Below, in pieces: positions 1 through 8,683 of a DNA stretch of 64,000 nt. The position numbers and the translations under genes were made by a program. How positions within the stretch are numbered: position 1 is the stretch's first letter; each line of letters starts with the position of its first letter. This DNA comes from a bacterium (GTDB lineage Bacteria > Electryoneota > RPQS01): the NCBI GenBank assembly GCA_036504735.1, contig DASXUQ010000017.1:159349-223348 (forward strand), in the 5' to 3' direction. Under the pieces are notes generated by a model. That model searched no databases and was not told the origin of the DNA. It worked only from the letters and a program-made list of their open reading frames with translations.

Positions 1-736
1 CCCGTCCCGTATAGTGCAGCAACTCCTGAGATTGCCCCGCCGCGAGAGCGGCCGAGGCACTCTGCCGCACCGTGCTGCGGCTGGGCCATGCCGGCTGCAA
101 CGGATTGGCAAACCGGCTGCGCAGAGAATCCAGCCGGGCCATGTACGCCGAACCGGGCGGCATGGTCAACGGTGTCATCGTGGTCCCTGCGGGATACGTC
201 AGCGCGGTCACATGAAAATACAGCGGCGGTCCGTTGTAGGTGATCCGTGCCCGCGAGGAAAAGGGGATGGGCACATAACTGAAAAAACCGCCGGACGATG
301 TATCAGCCAGCGGCGGAACAAAAGGCGCGGCGCGGCCGAAGAAGCTGATCAGCGGAGTATCGATCAGCGCGGTCGTAAGATTGTCCACATACAACCGCAG
401 CCGGATGTCCGGCGCCAGCGGCAGCATCGTACTCCACACTTCGGCAATCACACCCGGTCCCGTCACATCGCACAGAACCTGCCAACCCGCGCTATCGGTT
501 CCATAATAATTGCCTTGGTCGTTATTCCCGCTTCCGCGATCATAACTGGAGAAATGCACTACCTGTGCCTGCAGGGTGTCCAGCAATGCTTCTGTGTGTA
601 GCGCATGACGCCAAAAGCTGTCACTCTGTGCTACACCTGATCCACAGGTCGCCAACAAGAGCCCCACCGCGATCCACAACCGCAACGCGCAGCCTTCGAA
701 TCTGCCCTTCCTTCTTACACACTCCTGATTTTTCAT
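1..736 (-). CDS. DUF2961 family secreted protein (5' part; runs off the window)
   Basis: The reading frame starts at an ATG at 736 and stays open to the left edge, so only about 245 N-terminal residues are visible. A basic N-terminus and a hydrophobic stretch (residues about 19-32) followed by GVAQS look like a Sec signal peptide. After it comes SSYDRGSGNND, then YYGTDSAGWQVLCDVTGPG and a beta-rich stretch with RLRLYVDN. This matches the start of DUF2961 proteins, a family with a jelly-roll-like fold often found with carbohydrate-active genes; no reaction is established. It probably acts outside the cytoplasm. The thioredoxin-like gene on the same strand ends before it with its own terminator at 842-870, so this gene is probably transcribed separately. 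The family call is fairly secure; the role is unknown. Confidence 0.75.
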   Translation of the reverse strand, partial: MKNQECVRRKGRFEGCALRLWIAVGLLLATCGSGVAQSDSFWRHALHTEALLDTLQAQVVHFSSYDRGSGNNDQGNYYGTDSAGWQVLCDVTGPGVIAEVWSTMLPLAPDIRLRLYVDNLTTALIDTPLISFFGRAAPFVPPLADTSSGGFFSYVPIPFSSRARITYNGPPLYFHVTALTYPAGTTMTPLTMPPGSAYMARLDSLRSRFANPLQPAWPSRSTVRQSASAALAAGQSQELLHYTGR

Positions 737-841
737 GCTCGTAATAAATTTAGCGTCGGATATTCAGTTAAGACTCCGTTATATGCAGTACTACTTCCGC
801 ATCCCAGAAGTTTCTTTGCGTTTGAATGGGGTACCATCCCA

Positions 842-870
842 GCAAAAAGGCGGATCCTTCGATCCGCCTT
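842..870 (-). terminator. Rho-independent terminator of the thioredoxin-like gene
   Basis: A perfect 10-bp stem (847-856 with 861-870, loop CTTC) is followed on the minus strand by a run of T (842-846). It lies 24 bases beyond the stop codon of the thioredoxin-like gene. Confidence 0.85.
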
Positions 871-893
871 GCTCAAAAAAAGAGAAGTGTGAA

Positions 894-1184
894 CTACACG
901 GGGTCGCCGTAATGCTCGTTGACCGGTCCCCATCTTTGTTCACGCGCCGCCGCAATCTGTATCCAGGATACGATCTCTTCGCTGCTCGGCACCTGTCCCA
1001 TGCACTTGACCTCCCCGTCAATGATCAGCGCCGGCGTCATCACCACACCGTACTTCACGATGTCGTCGATCCGTTCGATCTTGCAGAGGTTCGCCTCCAC
1101 CTCCGTCCGCTCAATCGCCCGCTCCGCCTCCGCATACAACCTCTTGCACGTCGCCGACCCATGCCCCAGAATCTTGATTTCCAT
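894..1184 (-). CDS. TM0996/MTH895-type thioredoxin-like protein, SxxC active site
   Basis: This 96-residue protein has the thioredoxin-like fold of the small redox-active disulfide protein family (TM0996/MTH895). It opens MEIKILGHGSATCK, has the cis-Pro region VVMTPALIIDGE, and then GQVPSSEEIVSWI, which is the usual family ending. Relatives have CxxC at the active site. Here the first Cys is Ser (S10-A-T-C13), so the dithiol is reduced to one thiol. Two other Cys (ANLCK, EVKCM) are present and could pair with C13. The start at 1184 is chosen because AAGGAG lies six bases upstream; an upstream in-frame start would add 41 poorly coding residues. It is a single-gene unit with its own terminator. 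Its partner is unknown. Confidence 0.82.
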   Translation of the reverse strand: MEIKILGHGSATCKRLYAEAERAIERTEVEANLCKIERIDDIVKYGVVMTPALIIDGEVKCMGQVPSSEEIVSWIQIAAAREQRWGPVNEHYGDPV

Positions 1185-1253
1185 GATCCACTCCTTCACC
1201 ATCAGACAAAAGGCTGAAACGCTGAAAATCTGAACTGCTGAATTAAGGTGGTC

Positions 1254-1317
1254 GTAGGGGAGGGTTAAGCGCAGGAATTTGCTATGTGCACACGGCAACC
1301 CGCGCAACCCTCCCGCC
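1254..1317. repeat. GTAGGGG-type inverted-repeat element, copy A (single unit)
   Basis: The copy starts GTAGGGGAGGGTTAAG and ends GCGCAACCCTCCCGCC, so the two ends can pair as a hairpin. Related copies lie at 9361-9486, 27160-27222 and 54544-54668. It sits between the thioredoxin-like gene and the CPBP protease gene. Confidence 0.7.
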
Positions 1318-1322
1318 TGACC

Positions 1323-2558
1323 TTAAGTCTCAAGTCTCCGGTCTCGGATCTTTCTTCCCGCTCCCCCCACCCAAACCCCCAGCGCCGCTATGGCAATCAC
1401 CACAAAGCCCCACGTGTTCGCAATCACAAAACCGTTGCCCGTCCCCAATCCCTGCGCTGCCAGAGAGTAGATCGTCAAGCCCGCCGCCAGAGCCAACAGC
1501 AGCACCGGTCTGCCTGCCACCAGGTACCGCAGCACCACAAAAGCTAGCGCCACCCGCACAATGTTCGTCAGCAGGGAGTAGAGCCATTCATTGGCATCCG
1601 GCGAGGAGGTTGGCATTACCATCACCACCGCCGCCAGCAGCAATACGGCTCGCAGCAAGGGCGTGCGCATCCGGCCTTCCCACAAATAGGCAAAGAAAGC
1701 CAGCAGCAAGGCCGAAACCAATGTTCTGCTGAGGCCGCTTCCCAACATGAGCAGTAACGGCATGGGAGCGGATAGCCACTCGGGAATCGTCCAGCCTTCA
1801 AAGGGAATCCATGCCGGATTCGCCGCCGCCAGCAGCATTGAAATATCCTTGGCCAGCAGCAGTGCGCCGATCCCGCCCAAAATCGTGAACCCCGCATCCA
1901 GCCCCGCCGCGCGCCGCTCGGGCCGCCGCAAGGCCGGCGCGGCCTCCGGGTATAGCGCACTCAATACGGCCAGCCCCACCGCAAAAAAGACATACAGCAC
2001 GCCTGTGCTGATCAGCCATTGAGTAATCACTCCCGTGCGAAACACCGACCACGGCGTCGCCACCATGTTGAAGTACGTCGCCTTCGACAGATAGAATTCA
2101 TTGGTCCCCGCCAGAAAAGCCACCACTGCGGGAATCGCGGCATACAACAGCGCGCGCCGCCACGGCACAAATCCCCGCCGCATCCGGTACGCCAGCACCC
2201 CCACCGCCCACACCACCAGCGCCGCAATCACTAAAAACGTCAGCGTGGATTTCACCGTCCGCAGCACCGTGCCCGCTTCCCGTTCCCGTTCCCATGTCTC
2301 CGGAATCTTGTACCACGGCGGTTTGACGACGTGCAGCCAGTTTCCATCCACACCGCCGTTGCGCCGGTATTTCGCTTCCGCCACATTGCGCGGATCTCCC
2401 TCCCGTGCTTCGTAGGTAAAGCCGTGATCCAGCCGGTGGGGCCGCGTCTCGGTGCTCTGGTTCTTTACGTCCAGCTTTGAAAGATCCTCTCCCTGCATGG
2501 CCAGCGCGCTGTCTACCATCAGCCGTGCGCGATCCACACTCAAACTCTCGCCCGGCAT
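1323..2558 (-). CDS. C-terminal part of an amber-interrupted CPBP membrane protease protein
   Basis: This 411-residue frame is in phase with the CPBP protease gene before it and is separated from it only by a TAG (2562-2564) and one GAG codon. It holds the rest of an extracytoplasmic domain (residues 1-90), then about eight to ten membrane segments. It has no CPBP catalytic motifs itself. The first 90 residues complete a domain whose beginning lies before the TAG, and the whole resembles residues about 120-350 of the upstream part. The ATG at 2558 directly follows GGAG with no spacer, which is poor for initiation. Most likely it is the 3' half of one gene broken by a nonsense change, or read through; independent translation cannot be excluded. 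The last codons and the stop lie within a short-period repeat (about 1320-1350). Confidence 0.7.
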   Translation of the reverse strand: MPGESLSVDRARLMVDSALAMQGEDLSKLDVKNQSTETRPHRLDHGFTYEAREGDPRNVAEAKYRRNGGVDGNWLHVVKPPWYKIPETWEREREAGTVLRTVKSTLTFLVIAALVVWAVGVLAYRMRRGFVPWRRALLYAAIPAVVAFLAGTNEFYLSKATYFNMVATPWSVFRTGVITQWLISTGVLYVFFAVGLAVLSALYPEAAPALRRPERRAAGLDAGFTILGGIGALLLAKDISMLLAAANPAWIPFEGWTIPEWLSAPMPLLLMLGSGLSRTLVSALLLAFFAYLWEGRMRTPLLRAVLLLAAVVMVMPTSSPDANEWLYSLLTNIVRVALAFVVLRYLVAGRPVLLLALAAGLTIYSLAAQGLGTGNGFVIANTWGFVVIAIAALGVWVGGAGRKIRDRRLET

Positions 2559-2561
2559 CTC

Positions 2562-4724
2562 CTACGGCAAAAGCGGAATCAATCCTTCTACCTGCGCTGT
2601 TCGCGAATTCACAGCCCCGATAAACTGCAGCCGGTTCTCCGGAACCCAGGCCAGCACCCGCCACCGTCCTTCATGCAGCCGCTGATCCGCTATCCGGTTG
2701 AACTCCTCGACCGACCCCACGTGTTTGAGAATATATGACCGTGGATCGGACTTCCCCGCATTTTCATCCTGTCCCAGACTGCTGAAGGCCGCCATTTGCA
2801 GCGTGTCCGGGTTGGCCCATCCGGTTGCCCTTAGAGTATCCGCAATCAGCCGCGTCGCCGTCTGCTTTGTCACCGGATAAGAGAGGAAATCTCCCACTCG
2901 CGCCACCGGCAAAAAGGACAGCGCAATCCCCACAATCAGCAGAAGTATAGCCAGCGCCCGCCTGTTGGATGGCAACGGCTGATAGTGCACCGGCCCCACA
3001 GGAATCACCTCCACCGGTGCCGCTACCGGAGCCTCTTCCGCCGCCGTTCCCATATCGCCGTTGCGCACACCTTCCTCTGGCGCAAAGTGTCCCTTGCGCA
3101 GATAGGCCACCAAAGCTACCAGCATCGGCAGCACCAATAATCCCACCGCCACCGCGGCCGTCATTACGAAATACGGATTATGGCTCCGGAACAGCAGCAT
3201 CGCCGTGTACAGCGCGTCTACCGTGTAGTGCCACACCAGTGTCGCCAGAATGCCGTACTTCAGCATGATCACGCCGATCACAATCCCCGCCAATCCCACT
3301 TCCAGCCCGCGAATGTAAAACGGCTCGTTCGGATATGTCGCATGTCCGAAACCCCAGATCACTGCCGGAATCACCAGGGCCAGCCACGTGTACCGGTTGC
3401 GGAACAGCTTCTGCAAGAAAGGAATCGAAAACATGCGGCTCATGAACTCTTCGCTCACCGCCGGGAAGAAACCCATAAACAACACCGCCAGCCACGGCGC
3501 CGCTGTATTCAGCAAATTATCGTAGGGCACGTCCGACGGGCTCCAGGCGCCGAAATGCCCGGCAATCAGGTAAAAGGCAATCTGGTAGGAGAAGAAAAAA
3601 GACGTCAGCGTCACGCCCAGCAAGATGCTCTTGAACGCCCGCTTGGTCCGCAGTCCCTGGGCCGAAAACATCCGTGGCAAGGCCAGCTTCTGCGGATACT
3701 GTTCGCGGTACACCGTCTCCGCCGCCGCCGTCATCAGCATGATCGCCAGACCCATCCCGATTGCGCTCAAGATTCCGCTCAAAATCGTACTCGTCCAGAA
3801 CCCGGACCACGACGTCGTCGTGTCATAGCTGTAGAGCGTCAGCGGAATCTCGTTGATGTGGTTCAGGAGCACCAGCACCGCGCAGATCACCCCGAAGGTA
3901 ACCGCCGTCCGCCAATGTATGTCCCGCCGCCGCAGCCTCTGGAACACCACCACCACCATCGCCACAGCCGTCAGCAGCAACCCGATCCCGTCCAGGGATC
4001 CTGCCATAGTGTTGTAGCTGCGCAACCGCTCAAAAGACGCTTCCCAGGCCTGCGGCACATGCAGAAACTCGCTGTAGCTCCCAATCCGGTCCCCGATAAG
4101 TCCCACCGTATAGCGGTAGTCCGAGCCCTTCACGGGCTCAATCCCCACCGCCTTATAGGTAAAAGCCCAGTCGCTCCGGTGGGGTCTGCCGGTGCGCTGG
4201 GCCTCCAGAAAAATCAACTTCGTACTATCCTGCTTCATCGGGCCGAACAGAAACCTTTCGGCAATGACGCGCGCGTCATGCTCGGCAAGATCTGCCCCCG
4301 GAGCCTGTTCCTCTACCTCGTGCAGCAACTGCACGACCTCGCCTTCCGGCGTCACATAGACCCGGAACTCCTCTTTGGTGCTGGGCCGGAACCACCGGTG
4401 CTGCCAATACCAGAGCCGGACCGGATGCCCGAGATACCGCCGCGCACTGTCGACCCCCAGTTCCTTCTCCAGATACGTCTTGGCGTCATCATCATAACTG
4501 AACCGGCTGGCCGCATGATACCCCTGCGGTGGAGCAAGATCGAGCGATTGCAGATAAGCTTGAGCCATCTCCCGCGTCTGACCCCGGTCGTACCGGAAAT
4601 CCACCGCCGCCTCGGGAAACGCCTGTTTGAAGTATCGCAAGCCAACAAGCAGACCGGCTACCAGAATGATCAGGCAAACCGTTATGAAGAGTCCATCCTT
4701 GCGGTTCAGGCGAAGCTCATCCAT
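2562..4724 (-). CDS. CPBP family intramembrane metalloprotease, truncated by in-frame TAG
   Basis: This is a 720-residue membrane protein. There is one membrane segment near residues 12-30, an extracytoplasmic PepSY-like region (about 40-235), a first membrane block (about 243-335), then the CPBP (Abi/Rce1-like) core. The core motifs are visible: EExxxR at 425-430 (SEEFMSR), FGHATYP with His 461, and WHYTVD with His 499 and Asp 503. Residues about 570-720 begin a second extracytoplasmic domain that is cut by the TAG and continues in the next frame. CPBP proteins cleave substrates within the membrane; some process bacteriocins or prenylated proteins, but no substrate can be named here. The start at 4724 is preferred to the ATG at 4736 because GAGG lies six bases upstream of it. 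Confidence 0.85.
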   Translation of the reverse strand: MDELRLNRKDGLFITVCLIILVAGLLVGLRYFKQAFPEAAVDFRYDRGQTREMAQAYLQSLDLAPPQGYHAASRFSYDDDAKTYLEKELGVDSARRYLGHPVRLWYWQHRWFRPSTKEEFRVYVTPEGEVVQLLHEVEEQAPGADLAEHDARVIAERFLFGPMKQDSTKLIFLEAQRTGRPHRSDWAFTYKAVGIEPVKGSDYRYTVGLIGDRIGSYSEFLHVPQAWEASFERLRSYNTMAGSLDGIGLLLTAVAMVVVVFQRLRRRDIHWRTAVTFGVICAVLVLLNHINEIPLTLYSYDTTTSWSGFWTSTILSGILSAIGMGLAIMLMTAAAETVYREQYPQKLALPRMFSAQGLRTKRAFKSILLGVTLTSFFFSYQIAFYLIAGHFGAWSPSDVPYDNLLNTAAPWLAVLFMGFFPAVSEEFMSRMFSIPFLQKLFRNRYTWLALVIPAVIWGFGHATYPNEPFYIRGLEVGLAGIVIGVIMLKYGILATLVWHYTVDALYTAMLLFRSHNPYFVMTAAVAVGLLVLPMLVALVAYLRKGHFAPEEGVRNGDMGTAAEEAPVAAPVEVIPVGPVHYQPLPSNRRALAILLLIVGIALSFLPVARVGDFLSYPVTKQTATRLIADTLRATGWANPDTLQMAAFSSLGQDENAGKSDPRSYILKHVGSVEEFNRIADQRLHEGRWRVLAWVPENRLQFIGAVNSRTAQVEGLIPLLP

Positions 4725-5191
4725 AAAAGACCTCATGGTTGACGTCAACGTCCGGCATTTCGGAGCAGCATGTACAAGATACGCTATCGCATGTGCGAAG
4801 TCAACACCCAACGGCTTACCACTCGAACATGTAAGATGACTTCTCCAACAATCAGGATAAGCAACTCTGCTACTCGCCGTGCCACGCGCATAGAGCGGTG
4901 GCCCGGGAGATGTGGCATAGAGTATGCGTGAAAGTTGTGCAGGATTGGAGGCGTTGCGATCTCGCGGCGTCGCCCATTCCCGCCGTGCAGTGTGCCCGAA
5001 GGTTGCGCCGCCGCAACACCATGCGGAATAACCACTGTGAACCACCCCATGATCGTAGTCGCGTCCATCGAATCCCTGAATCACCTTGCTGATCGCACTG
5101 TCTGCTGCGCTCGCCGCGCGGGCTTGCCTGTGTTGTCCACGCCTCGGCTTCGTAGAGCGCGCAACGCATCCGCCCCGCGCCGGATCGTCTT
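4725..5191. other. Gene-free divergent intergenic region
   Basis: About 470 bases lie between the diverging CPBP and FapA-like genes. The open frames in it have no recognisable protein character. I see no convincing terminator, repeat or RNA. It presumably holds both promoters. Confidence 0.5.
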
Positions 5192-6961
5192 ATGAGCACA
5201 TCGTACGCCGATCCCGCACAGGTCCAGTTCGAGGTGGTCGCCAAGGGGTTTGATACTTGGGACATTCAGTTTCGCATTGACACCGAGGAACTGGTGGATC
5301 AGAAGATTCTGCTCGGCCACCTTCGTGCCATCAAACAGAAAATGGCCGAGGCCCAGCGGCTTCCCGATAACAGCCTGCTCTTCGATGGCATTCTCAGCAA
5401 GACGCGCACCGCGTCCGCGGTGGATGTGGTTGTGCGCATCAAAAAAGTGCAGTTTGAGAAGGGCAATCCCACCGTCTCCTTCAAGGACGGCATTGCCCTT
5501 GACGGCACACGCTACGCCCGCATGAATGCGGTGCTCGATATGTGCTACCTCGACCGTTTCGAGCGCGTCATCACTCTCGAACGCGTCATGAACGTCGTGC
5601 GGGAAGCGGCGATCGCCCCCGACCTGATCGATGAGGAGTTCATCTCTTCCAAGGTTCAGGTGGTTCTCGGTTCGCAGGCGCCCTTCAAAGGGGCTCCCAT
5701 CGCCAAGGGTGTGTTTCCCGCCATTGGCCGCGATGCTGAACTCGAGTTCTATTTCCACGCTGTGCCCAGCCCCGAGGCCGTGGAGTCCTATCTGTCCTCC
5801 CGCAAGGTCAAGCGCGGCGATCTGCTCTGCCGCCGGATTCCTCCCACCACCGGAGATAAGCCCGGCCGCAACGTGCTGAATGAGGTCCTGCCCGTGCGCA
5901 CCGGCCTCGATACCACGCTCACCGCCGGAGCCGGTGTGATCCTCTCGCTGGATGAGTGTGAAATCACAGCCGACGCCGACGGTGTCGTTGTCGTCACCCG
6001 CACCATGACCCGTGTCAATCTGCCGCAGGGCGTCAAAGAGATTCCCGCCACGGTGGCCCTCAAGATCAATCCCGTGCTTACGGTCTCGGGTGATCAGGTG
6101 CTGGACATCACTTCCAGCCAGACCATCGAGGTCATCGGCAACCTGCGTCTGGGCAGCCGCATCATCACGGACTGCGAGGTCTTTGTCTCGGGAAATGTCG
6201 AGGAAGGCACCCTCATTGAAGCCGCGGATGACGTGACCATTGCCGGCTCCGTGAGCGGCTCCAATCTGAACAGCCAGTCCAACATCACCGTCGGCTCGGT
6301 AGACGGATCAAGCGTGGTCAGCGCCGGCGGTCATGTGCAGATCAATGGTCAGGCCAGAAATTCCCGCCTTGTCGGCGGCACAGTCACCGCCGGATCCGTG
6401 GCCGGATGCGATATCCTGGCCCGTAGCGGCATCAGTCTGGGCCGTATCGACTCGGACGAGAGCAACCTCTTCTCGACCATCTGCGTCGGCATGAATGACT
6501 TCTTCCAGCAACGCCTTAAGGACAATCAGGCCTTTCTGACGTCGGCGCGGGATAACCTTGCGCGCATCGAAATCCTGATGGGCAAGGAGATCGTAAAAGA
6601 GGTCACCGCCGCCAATGTCCAAACCATGCTGCTGCGCTTCATGGCCCGTGCCCGCATCGGGAAAGATCCCCGCTATCATCAGCAGATTGACACCTATCGT
6701 GCTCTGCTTCAGTCGGTGCCGCCGACCCGCACACTCATTGCCCAGAAGGAGCGGGAGGATGCCGAACTGCGGCAGCGCATGACCGAGCAGCCGTCCCGCC
6801 CGGAGAACATCGTCATCATCCGCGAGAAAATTGCCGCGCGCGCCGCGCTTGTGGTCGATGGCGTAAAGACCGACCTGAATCCCACCGATGGCCCGGTCAC
6901 CGTGAGCGCCAATCCCGACGGTTCTTTGCGCGTCAAAGAGGAATCCTCCAAAGGCGCGTAA
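5192..6961 (+). CDS. FapA (DUF342) family protein
   Basis: The 589-residue protein has the layout of FapA/DUF342 proteins. An N-terminal segment (about 1-190) is followed by RKVKRGDLLCRRIPPTTGDKPGRNVLNE, a typical FapA-domain start with the TxGxxG-like turn near 220. Then comes a right-handed beta-helix (about 290-425) built of short repeats rich in V-x-G-N/S and I-x-G-x-V, and a C-terminal helical, probably coiled-coil part (about 435-540). Family members are polymerising scaffold proteins named for flagellar assembly protein A, though many occur without flagellar genes; none is seen here. No signal peptide is visible, so it is probably cytoplasmic. No good ribosome site precedes the ATG at 5192, so the start is less certain. 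A strong hairpin follows the stop. Confidence 0.85.
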   Translation: MSTSYADPAQVQFEVVAKGFDTWDIQFRIDTEELVDQKILLGHLRAIKQKMAEAQRLPDNSLLFDGILSKTRTASAVDVVVRIKKVQFEKGNPTVSFKDGIALDGTRYARMNAVLDMCYLDRFERVITLERVMNVVREAAIAPDLIDEEFISSKVQVVLGSQAPFKGAPIAKGVFPAIGRDAELEFYFHAVPSPEAVESYLSSRKVKRGDLLCRRIPPTTGDKPGRNVLNEVLPVRTGLDTTLTAGAGVILSLDECEITADADGVVVVTRTMTRVNLPQGVKEIPATVALKINPVLTVSGDQVLDITSSQTIEVIGNLRLGSRIITDCEVFVSGNVEEGTLIEAADDVTIAGSVSGSNLNSQSNITVGSVDGSSVVSAGGHVQINGQARNSRLVGGTVTAGSVAGCDILARSGISLGRIDSDESNLFSTICVGMNDFFQQRLKDNQAFLTSARDNLARIEILMGKEIVKEVTAANVQTMLLRFMARARIGKDPRYHQQIDTYRALLQSVPPTRTLIAQKEREDAELRQRMTEQPSRPENIVIIREKIAARAALVVDGVKTDLNPTDGPVTVSANPDGSLRVKEESSKGA

Positions 6962-6981
6962 TCGCTTCCGCTAAACACAGA

Positions 6982-7014
6982 GCGGGCCGCCCGATGACCG
7001 GGCGGCCCGCATCT
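6982..7014. terminator. GC-rich hairpin between convergent genes
   Basis: A 12-bp perfect stem, GCGGGCCGCCCG with its complement and a short loop, lies between the ends of the FapA-like gene (+) and the transporter gene (-). The T run is poor on both strands, but the position suggests a bidirectional terminator. Confidence 0.7.
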
Positions 7015-7042
7015 CTCTATGCCGTGATGCTTCGGTGATGCT

Positions 7043-8551
7043 TTACGCTTTGGCCGGTTGCACCCGGTTCCGCGTCTGGAAATAGTACCAGAGCATCGCC
7101 AGCGTCGATACGGTGCCGATTCCGCCCAGCACCACCCACACCAGCCACGGATGATGGATGTCCCACAACACGCGCGTGGCATCTTCCACCGACATGGTCT
7201 TCCCGCCCGCGCTCATCATCGAAGCCATCGTGTCCATCACCTTGTCCTGCGGCAGATCCTTGGCGGCGCTGGCGCTCATGCCGAAATTCGCCACCATGTA
7301 ATCCCGCGCGAACTGGATCTTGTCGCCCAGCTTCTCGTACAGGCTGCCCGACACGAGGTTGCCCAGCGTCCAGCCCACGGCAAAGGGGATATTCGAATAA
7401 CCCATATACAGCGCCTTCTTGTCCGCCGGCGCCGTCAGGCCGATATACTCCGAAAACTTCGGGCTGCAGCACATCTCGCCGATGGCAAAGATGAAGATGC
7501 CCAGTGACACGATGAACCCCAGGTTCGACATGCCGCTCATAAAGAATCCTACCAGCGAAATCACCATGCCGCCGATCAGCGCGATCATCGGATGGAATTT
7601 GCCCGTCAGCCACGCGATGGGCAGCATCAGCACGATAATCGCAAAACTGTCGATGTTAATCAGCACTTCCGGCTTGACGTTGCCCGACGAGAGCACCAGT
7701 CCCGAGCCGAAATGCGAGAACAGCGGCGCTACGTCCCGCGAGGTCACCCAGTCGTCGATGAAGTTGGGAAGCAGATCCCAAAGCTGCATGAACATGAACC
7801 AGAAGCCGCTGAAGATCCCGAGGAAAATGAGGAAGTTCTTGTCCTTGAAAATAACCCCGACGTCCTTCAGCGTCTGCCCCACGGTCTTGCGCTTGGCGTC
7901 CTTGGCCCGTTCCGGCTCGCGGTAGAAAAAGAGCATCGGAATGAAATTGAAAGCCGTCACGCCCGCCGCGCAATAGAACACCAGCCGCCAGTTGGTCTCG
8001 CCGCGCACCATCGCCGCCAGCAGCGGAGCCAGAAAGCCGCCGACGTTCACCATCCAGTAAAACACGCCCCACGCAATCGAACTGTTATGCTCGTTAGAGG
8101 CCTTGGCAATCGTCCCCTGCACCGGCGGCTTGAAAATCGCCGTGCCCAGGCCGATCATGCACGATGCCGCCAGGGCGCTGCCAAAGCCGCTGGCATTGGC
8201 GAACAGAATGTAGCCGATAATATTGATCGTGAAGGCAATCGCCAGGCTTTTTTTGTAGCCGTAAGAGTCCGTAAATCCGCCCGAAACCATCGGCACCAGG
8301 CACTGCACCAGCGCCCAGATGGCGAAGATCAGGCCCTTCTCCGTATAAGAGAGCGCGAGCCCGTTCTGCGCAATCGAGGCGATCATATACAGCGGCGCAA
8401 TCGCCCGCACTCCGAAATAGGCCAGCCGCTCCACGGCCTCCATCCAGTTCGCAATCCAGAAATTGGATTGCAGCCCCCGAACCTGCTGCATCACCGTCGG
8501 CTTCACCGCCACGGTATCTTTTTCCGCCAAGCTAATCGTTTCTTCTGCCAA
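7043..8551 (-). CDS. POT-like major facilitator superfamily transporter
   Basis: The 502-residue protein has about 12 membrane segments. The first helix carries MEAVERLAYFGVRAI, which corresponds to the ExxER..YG signature of proton-coupled oligopeptide transporters (POT/PTR2). The MFS loop between helices 2 and 3 reads GGFTDSYGYKKSLA, and FKPPVQG in helix 4 is also POT-like. It probably takes up di- or tripeptides or related compounds with protons at the inner membrane, but the substrate is inferred from the family only. The start codon is TTG: it lies five bases after AAAGGAG, and no ATG fits as well. The insertion KLGDKIQFARDYMVANFGMSASAAKD before the last helices is lineage-specific. The gene appears to stand alone. 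Confidence 0.85.
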   Translation of the reverse strand: MAEETISLAEKDTVAVKPTVMQQVRGLQSNFWIANWMEAVERLAYFGVRAIAPLYMIASIAQNGLALSYTEKGLIFAIWALVQCLVPMVSGGFTDSYGYKKSLAIAFTINIIGYILFANASGFGSALAASCMIGLGTAIFKPPVQGTIAKASNEHNSSIAWGVFYWMVNVGGFLAPLLAAMVRGETNWRLVFYCAAGVTAFNFIPMLFFYREPERAKDAKRKTVGQTLKDVGVIFKDKNFLIFLGIFSGFWFMFMQLWDLLPNFIDDWVTSRDVAPLFSHFGSGLVLSSGNVKPEVLINIDSFAIIVLMLPIAWLTGKFHPMIALIGGMVISLVGFFMSGMSNLGFIVSLGIFIFAIGEMCCSPKFSEYIGLTAPADKKALYMGYSNIPFAVGWTLGNLVSGSLYEKLGDKIQFARDYMVANFGMSASAAKDLPQDKVMDTMASMMSAGGKTMSVEDATRVLWDIHHPWLVWVVLGGIGTVSTLAMLWYYFQTRNRVQPAKA

Positions 8552-8639
8552 GGTTGCTCCTTTACCGTGAGATGTGAAATATGGGGAGGTCGGTCACGAC
8601 AATCTTGTAGGATGGACGATGCTGGCAAATGCCACTCTG

Positions 8640-8676
8640 CTTTCAGCATTTCAGCGTTTCAGCGTTTCAGCATTTT
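8640..8676. repeat. Short-period TTTCAGCG repeat
   Basis: Four tandem units of an 8-9 base motif, TTTCAGCG or TTTCAGCAT, lie just beyond the stop of the glutathione peroxidase gene. The same motif recurs near 1205-1240, 13262-13299 and 16629-16661. Confidence 0.75.
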
Positions 8677-8683
8677 CGGATTC

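Noticed and set aside
3180-4742. A 520-codon plus-strand open frame opposite the CPBP protease
   Set aside because: Arg/His/Gln-rich shadow of a gene with visible catalytic motifs.
4784-5265. Open frames on both strands between the CPBP and FapA-like genes
   Set aside because: Residue content is random-looking (Cys/Arg/Trp-rich), and no ribosome site fits.
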